Below, in pieces: positions 60,798 through 64,000 of a stretch of DNA of 64,000 bases. A model generated the notes under the pieces. The model did not search any database. It was not told where the DNA came from and saw only the letters and a list, made by a program, of their open reading frames with translations. Where the stretch lies: NCBI RefSeq assembly GCF_003595175.1, contig NZ_CP032419.1:1922001-1986000 (forward strand), given 5' to 3'. The first letter of the stretch is position 1. Every line of letters begins with the position of its first letter. The translations under genes were made by a program, and so were the position numbers. This stretch comes from Pseudomonas cavernae (lineage in GTDB: Bacteria > Pseudomonadota > Gammaproteobacteria > Pseudomonadales > Pseudomonadaceae).

Positions 60798-61571
60798 ATG
60801 GAGCTGACCGACGCGCAGATCGGCGGTTGGGTCGGCAGTTTTTTGCTGCCACTGTTCCGCATCGCCGCGTTGCTGATGACCATGCCGATCATCGGCACGC
60901 AACTGGTGCCGGTGCGCGTGCGCCTGTACCTGGCGCTGGCGATCGGCGTGGTGATCATGCCGACCCTGCCACCGATGCCGAGCGTCGATGCGATCAGCCT
61001 GCAGGCGTTCCTGCTGATCGCCCAGGAGGTGCTGATCGGCGCCATGCTGGGTTTCGCCCTGCAGCTGTTCTTCCATGCGTTCGTGATCGCCGGGCAGATT
61101 GTCGCCACCCAGATGGGCCTCGGCTTCGCCTCCATGGTCGATCCCACCAACGGCGTGTCGGTGGCGGTGATCGGACAGTTCTTCACCATGCTGGTGACGC
61201 TGCTGTTCCTCGCCATGAACGGCCATCTGGTGGTGCTCGAGGTGCTCACCGAGAGCTTCGTCACCCTGCCGGTGGGCGGCGGTTTTCTGACCACGCATTA
61301 CTGGGAGCTGGCCAACAAGCTCGGCTGGGTGCTCGGTGCCGGCCTGCTGCTGGTGTTGCCGGCGATCACCGCCTTGCTGGTGGTCAACCTCGCCTTCGGC
61401 GTGATGACCCGCGCGGCGCCGCAGCTGAACATCTTCTCCATCGGCTTCCCGCTGACCCTGGTGGTCGGCCTGGTGATCGTCTGGATCGGTCTCGCCGATA
61501 TCCTCGCCCAGTACCAGTTGCTGGCCAGCGAGGCCCTGCAACTGCTGCGTGACATGGCCCAGTTGCGCTGA
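60798..61571 (+). CDS. fliR: FliR, export gate protein
   Basis: Polytopic membrane subunit of the export pore, 257 aa with six or so helices: FLLPLFRIAALLMTMPIIGT, AQEVLIGAMLGFALQLFFHA, and MGLGFASMVDPTNGVSVAVI. It abuts fliQ and precedes flhB by 16 nt. Confidence 0.96.
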   Translation: MELTDAQIGGWVGSFLLPLFRIAALLMTMPIIGTQLVPVRVRLYLALAIGVVIMPTLPPMPSVDAISLQAFLLIAQEVLIGAMLGFALQLFFHAFVIAGQIVATQMGLGFASMVDPTNGVSVAVIGQFFTMLVTLLFLAMNGHLVVLEVLTESFVTLPVGGGFLTTHYWELANKLGWVLGAGLLLVLPAITALLVVNLAFGVMTRAAPQLNIFSIGFPLTLVVGLVIVWIGLADILAQYQLLASEALQLLRDMAQLR

Positions 61572-61587
61572 TGAGGAGCCCGCGCTG

Positions 61588-62724
61588 ATGGCCGAAAGCG
61601 AGAGCGGCGCCGACAAGAGCGAACAGCCCACAGAGAAACGCCTGCGCGAATCGCGGGAAAAGGGCCAGATCGCCCGTTCCCGCGAGCTCAACACCCTGGC
61701 CATCCTGCTCGCCGGCACCGGTGGGCTGCTGGCCACTGGCGGCAGCCTGGCCGATGTGCTGCTGCAGATCATGCGCGCCAACTTCAGCCTGCCGCGCGAG
61801 GTTCTGCTCAACGATCAGGCCATGATCCTGTGGCTGGCGGCGTCGGCGAAGATGGCCTTCGAGGCGCTGCTGCCGCTGTTCTTCACCCTGCTGATCGCCT
61901 CCATCGTCGGCCCGATCGCTCTGGGCGGCTGGCTGTTTTCCGTCGAGGCGCTGCAGCCCAAGTTCAGCCGGATGAACCCGCTGGCCGGGCTCAAACGCAT
62001 GTTCTCGGCCAAGGCGCTGGCGGAGTTGCTCAAGGCCTTGGCCAAATTCTCGGTGGTGCTGTTGGTGGCGCTGCTGGTGCTCTCCAGCGACCGCGACGAT
62101 TTGCTGGCGATGGCCCAGGAGCCGCTGGAAATGGCCATCCTGCACAGCGTCCAGGTGGTCGGCTGGAGCGCGCTGTGGATGTCCTGCGGGATCATCCTGA
62201 TCGCCGCCGTGGATGTGCCGTTTCAGCTCTGGGACAACAAGCAGAAGCTGATGATGACCAAGCAGGAAGTGCGCGACGAATACAAGGACAGCGAGGGTAA
62301 ACCCGAGGTCAAGCAGCGCGTGCGCCAGATGCAGCGGGAGATGGCCGAGCGACGGATGATGGCCGCCGTGCCGCAGGCCGACGTGGTGATCACCAACCCG
62401 ACGCACTTCGCCGTGGCGCTCAAGTACGACCCCGCCAAGGGCAGCGCGCCGGTGCTGCTGGCCAAGGGCGGAGACTTCCTGGCGCTGAAGATCCGCGAGA
62501 TCGCCCAGGAGCATCAGGTCATGCTGCTGGAGTCGCCGGCCCTGGCGCGCTCGGTGTATTACTCCACCGAACTGGATCAGGAAATCCCCGCCGGCCTGTA
62601 CCTGGCGGTGGCCCAGGTGCTGGCCTATGTCTATCAGCTCAAGCAGTTCAAGACCGGCAAGGGCAAGCGCCCGGCGCCTTTGCCGGATCTGCCGATCCCG
62701 GCGGATTTGCGCCGCGACGAGTGA
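61588..62724 (+). CDS. flhB: FlhB, export specificity switch protein
   Basis: Four-helix membrane protein with a cytoplasmic autocleaving domain that changes substrate class when hook length is reached. The 378-aa product starts at ATG 61588 (MAESESGADKSEQPTEKRLR). The autocleavage motif NPTH is at residues 270-273 (VVITNPTHFAVALKYDPA), and the family segment LAKGGDFLALKIREIAQEHQ follows. Intact by inspection. It ends the fliL operon. Confidence 0.97.
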   Translation: MAESESGADKSEQPTEKRLRESREKGQIARSRELNTLAILLAGTGGLLATGGSLADVLLQIMRANFSLPREVLLNDQAMILWLAASAKMAFEALLPLFFTLLIASIVGPIALGGWLFSVEALQPKFSRMNPLAGLKRMFSAKALAELLKALAKFSVVLLVALLVLSSDRDDLLAMAQEPLEMAILHSVQVVGWSALWMSCGIILIAAVDVPFQLWDNKQKLMMTKQEVRDEYKDSEGKPEVKQRVRQMQREMAERRMMAAVPQADVVITNPTHFAVALKYDPAKGSAPVLLAKGGDFLALKIREIAQEHQVMLLESPALARSVYYSTELDQEIPAGLYLAVAQVLAYVYQLKQFKTGKGKRPAPLPDLPIPADLRRDE

Positions 62725-62819
62725 TGCGTCAAACGGGGCCTAGGTGGGCGTTCGCTGCTCACGTCTCAATCGCCCCTCACCCTAATCCCGCCGGTATAGA
62801 TCGGCGTCTCGGCCAGCGC

Positions 62820-62896
62820 CGTAGGATGGGTTGAGCCGTAGGCGATACCCATGCGGGTGGAGTTGATGGGTATCGCTGCGCTCAACCCATCCTACG
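62820..62896. repeat. REP-type inverted repeat between flhB and flhA
   Basis: CGTAGGATGGGTTGAGCCGT with AGGCGATACCCATG on the left, GATGGGTATCGCTGCGCTCA with ACCCATCCTACG on the right. Almost perfect over 30 bp; same subtype as the fleR-fliE copy. Confidence 0.9.
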
Positions 62897-62914
62897 GACT
62901 CCCCGGCGCAAAGT

Positions 62915-62930
62915 TGGAATGCTTCTTGCC
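62915..62930 (+). promoter_or_regulatory. RpoN (sigma-54) promoter of flhA
   Basis: TGGAAT, 5 nt, TTGCC, 57 nt upstream of the flhA start. The invariant GG and GC are present but flanking bases are non-consensus, so it is weaker than the others. Confidence 0.72.
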
Positions 62931-62987
62931 CTAACCCCGGCATAAGGCGCTTTCGCGTCAAAAGATTGGATCAGTCGGGGTAGGGAC

Positions 62988-64000
62988 GTGGCAGTAGATC
63001 GTTCGCAGGTGATCGGCAATATGCGCAGCAACCTCGCCGGGTTGCGCCATGGCAACCTCGGGGTGCCGCTGCTGCTGCTGGTGATGCTCGCCATGATGAT
63101 GCTGCCGGTGCCGCCGTTCCTGCTCGACGTGCTGTTCACCTTCAACATCGCCCTGTCGATCGTGGTCCTGCTGGTCTGCGTGTATGCCTTGCGGCCGCTG
63201 GATTTCGCCGTGTTCCCGACCATCCTGCTGGTCGCCACTCTGTTGCGTCTGGCGCTCAACGTCGCCTCCACCCGCGTGGTGCTGCTGCATGGCCACAATG
63301 GCCACGAAGCGGCCGGTAAGGTGATTCAGGCCTTCGGTGAGGTGGTCATCGGCGGCAACTACGTGGTCGGTGTGGTGGTGTTCGCCATCCTCATGATCAT
63401 CAACTTCGTGGTGGTCACCAAGGGCGCCGGGCGGATCTCCGAGGTCAGCGCGCGTTTCACCCTGGATGCCATGCCGGGCAAGCAGATGGCCATCGACGCC
63501 GACCTCAACGCCGGCCTGATCGATCAGGCGGAAGCCAAGAAGCGCCGCACCGAGGTGGCTCAGGAGGCCGACTTCTATGGCTCGATGGACGGTGCCAGCA
63601 AGTTCGTCCGCGGTGACGCGGTCGCCGGCCTGCTGATCCTGTTCATCAACCTGATCGGCGGCGTGGCCATCGGCGTGCTGCAGCACTCGATGAGCTTCGC
63701 CGATGCCGGCAAGGTTTACGCCCTGCTGACCATCGGCGACGGTCTGGTGGCGCAGATGCCGTCGCTGCTGCTGTCGACTGCGGCGGCGATCATGGTCACG
63801 CGGGTGTCCAGCTCCGAGGACATGGGCCAGCAGGTCAACCGGCAGATGTTCGCCTCGCCCAAGGCGCTCGCGGTGTCGGCGGCGATCCTGATCGCCATGG
63901 GCCTGGTGCCGGGAATGCCCCACGTGTCGTTCCTCGGCCTCGGCCTGATTGCCGCTGGCGGCGCTTACTGGATCGCCAACAAGCAGCGGCAGACCAAGGT
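62988..64000 (+). CDS. flhA: FlhA, export gate protein, N-terminal part (3' end outside window)
   Basis: The frame starts at GTG 62988 after GGGGTAGGG and stays open to the end of the window (337 codons seen). The product begins VAVDRSQVIGNMRSNLAGLR and has the FlhA membrane helices and the conserved FLFHIPEP-type family region (ALRPLDFAVFPTILLVATLL, RLALNVASTRVVLLHGHNG), then the FHIPEP cytoplasmic loop (DAMPGKQMAIDADLNAGLID, RTEVAQEADFYGSMDGASKF). FlhA is the nonameric gate that receives substrates from the cytoplasmic chaperones. Confidence 0.97.
   Translation, partial: MAVDRSQVIGNMRSNLAGLRHGNLGVPLLLLVMLAMMMLPVPPFLLDVLFTFNIALSIVVLLVCVYALRPLDFAVFPTILLVATLLRLALNVASTRVVLLHGHNGHEAAGKVIQAFGEVVIGGNYVVGVVVFAILMIINFVVVTKGAGRISEVSARFTLDAMPGKQMAIDADLNAGLIDQAEAKKRRTEVAQEADFYGSMDGASKFVRGDAVAGLLILFINLIGGVAIGVLQHSMSFADAGKVYALLTIGDGLVAQMPSLLLSTAAAIMVTRVSSSEDMGQQVNRQMFASPKALAVSAAILIAMGLVPGMPHVSFLGLGLIAAGGAYWIANKQRQTK

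Noticed and set aside
1..64000. CRISPR arrays, tRNA and rRNA genes
   Set aside because: No regularly spaced short direct repeats, and no cloverleaf or rRNA-like sequence was noticed. The repeated sequences are inverted REP-type elements, not CRISPR.

Overview
This window is chromosomal DNA from a Pseudomonas species. It is GC-rich, and the flagellar genes encode proteins very close to the Pseudomonas versions of FleQ, FlgZ, FlhA and FliI. The polar-flagellum control hierarchy can be read from the DNA: RpoN (sigma-54) -24/-12 promoters precede most structural operons, FliA (sigma-28) promoters precede flgM and fliC, and a sigma-70-like promoter precedes fleQ. Species assignment is not possible by eye.

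Region 1 (1-5319): the 3' part of an MFS transporter, then leftward flgZ-flgN-flgM and flgA, then rightward cheV-cheR closed by a strong terminator. Region 2 (about 5389-25035): a block of about 20 kb of metabolic genes with no flagellar content. It starts with a small Ohr-like remnant, followed by a LuxR regulator, a class III aminotransferase, an APC permease and a BetI-like TetR regulator. The rest is an arginine transaminase (aru) cluster: aruR, a periplasmic solute-binding protein, the hybrid kinase aruS, an amino acid permease with an arginine-rich leader ORF, then an operon of enoyl-CoA hydratase, acyl-CoA dehydrogenase, ADP-forming acyl-CoA synthetase, aruI, aruH, an aldehyde dehydrogenase and a quinone reductase. 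Inferred pathway: arginine to 2-ketoarginine (AruH), to 4-guanidinobutyraldehyde (AruI), to 4-guanidinobutyrate (the dehydrogenase).

Region 3 (25172-64000): the main flagellar cluster. In order it holds flgBCDE, flgFGHIJKL, fliC-flaG, fliD with two fliS-type genes and a fliT-like gene, fleQ, fleSR, fliEFGHIJ, an HsbA-HsbR-HptB signalling set, fliK, fliLMNOPQR-flhB and the 5' part of flhA. FleQ with RpoN starts the rod, ring and export operons, FleSR follows, and FlgM holds FliA until the hook is finished, after which fliC is transcribed.

The most unusual non-coding features are a structured leader with a 30-codon arginine-rich ORF ahead of the aru permease, a 268-bp element of nested perfect inverted repeats separating flgI from flgJ, a duplicated RpoN promoter upstream of fliK with a REP-type repeat between the copies, and many REP-type inverted repeats at flagellar operon borders but none seen in the aru block. 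No rRNA, tRNA, CRISPR array, transposase or integrase was found.
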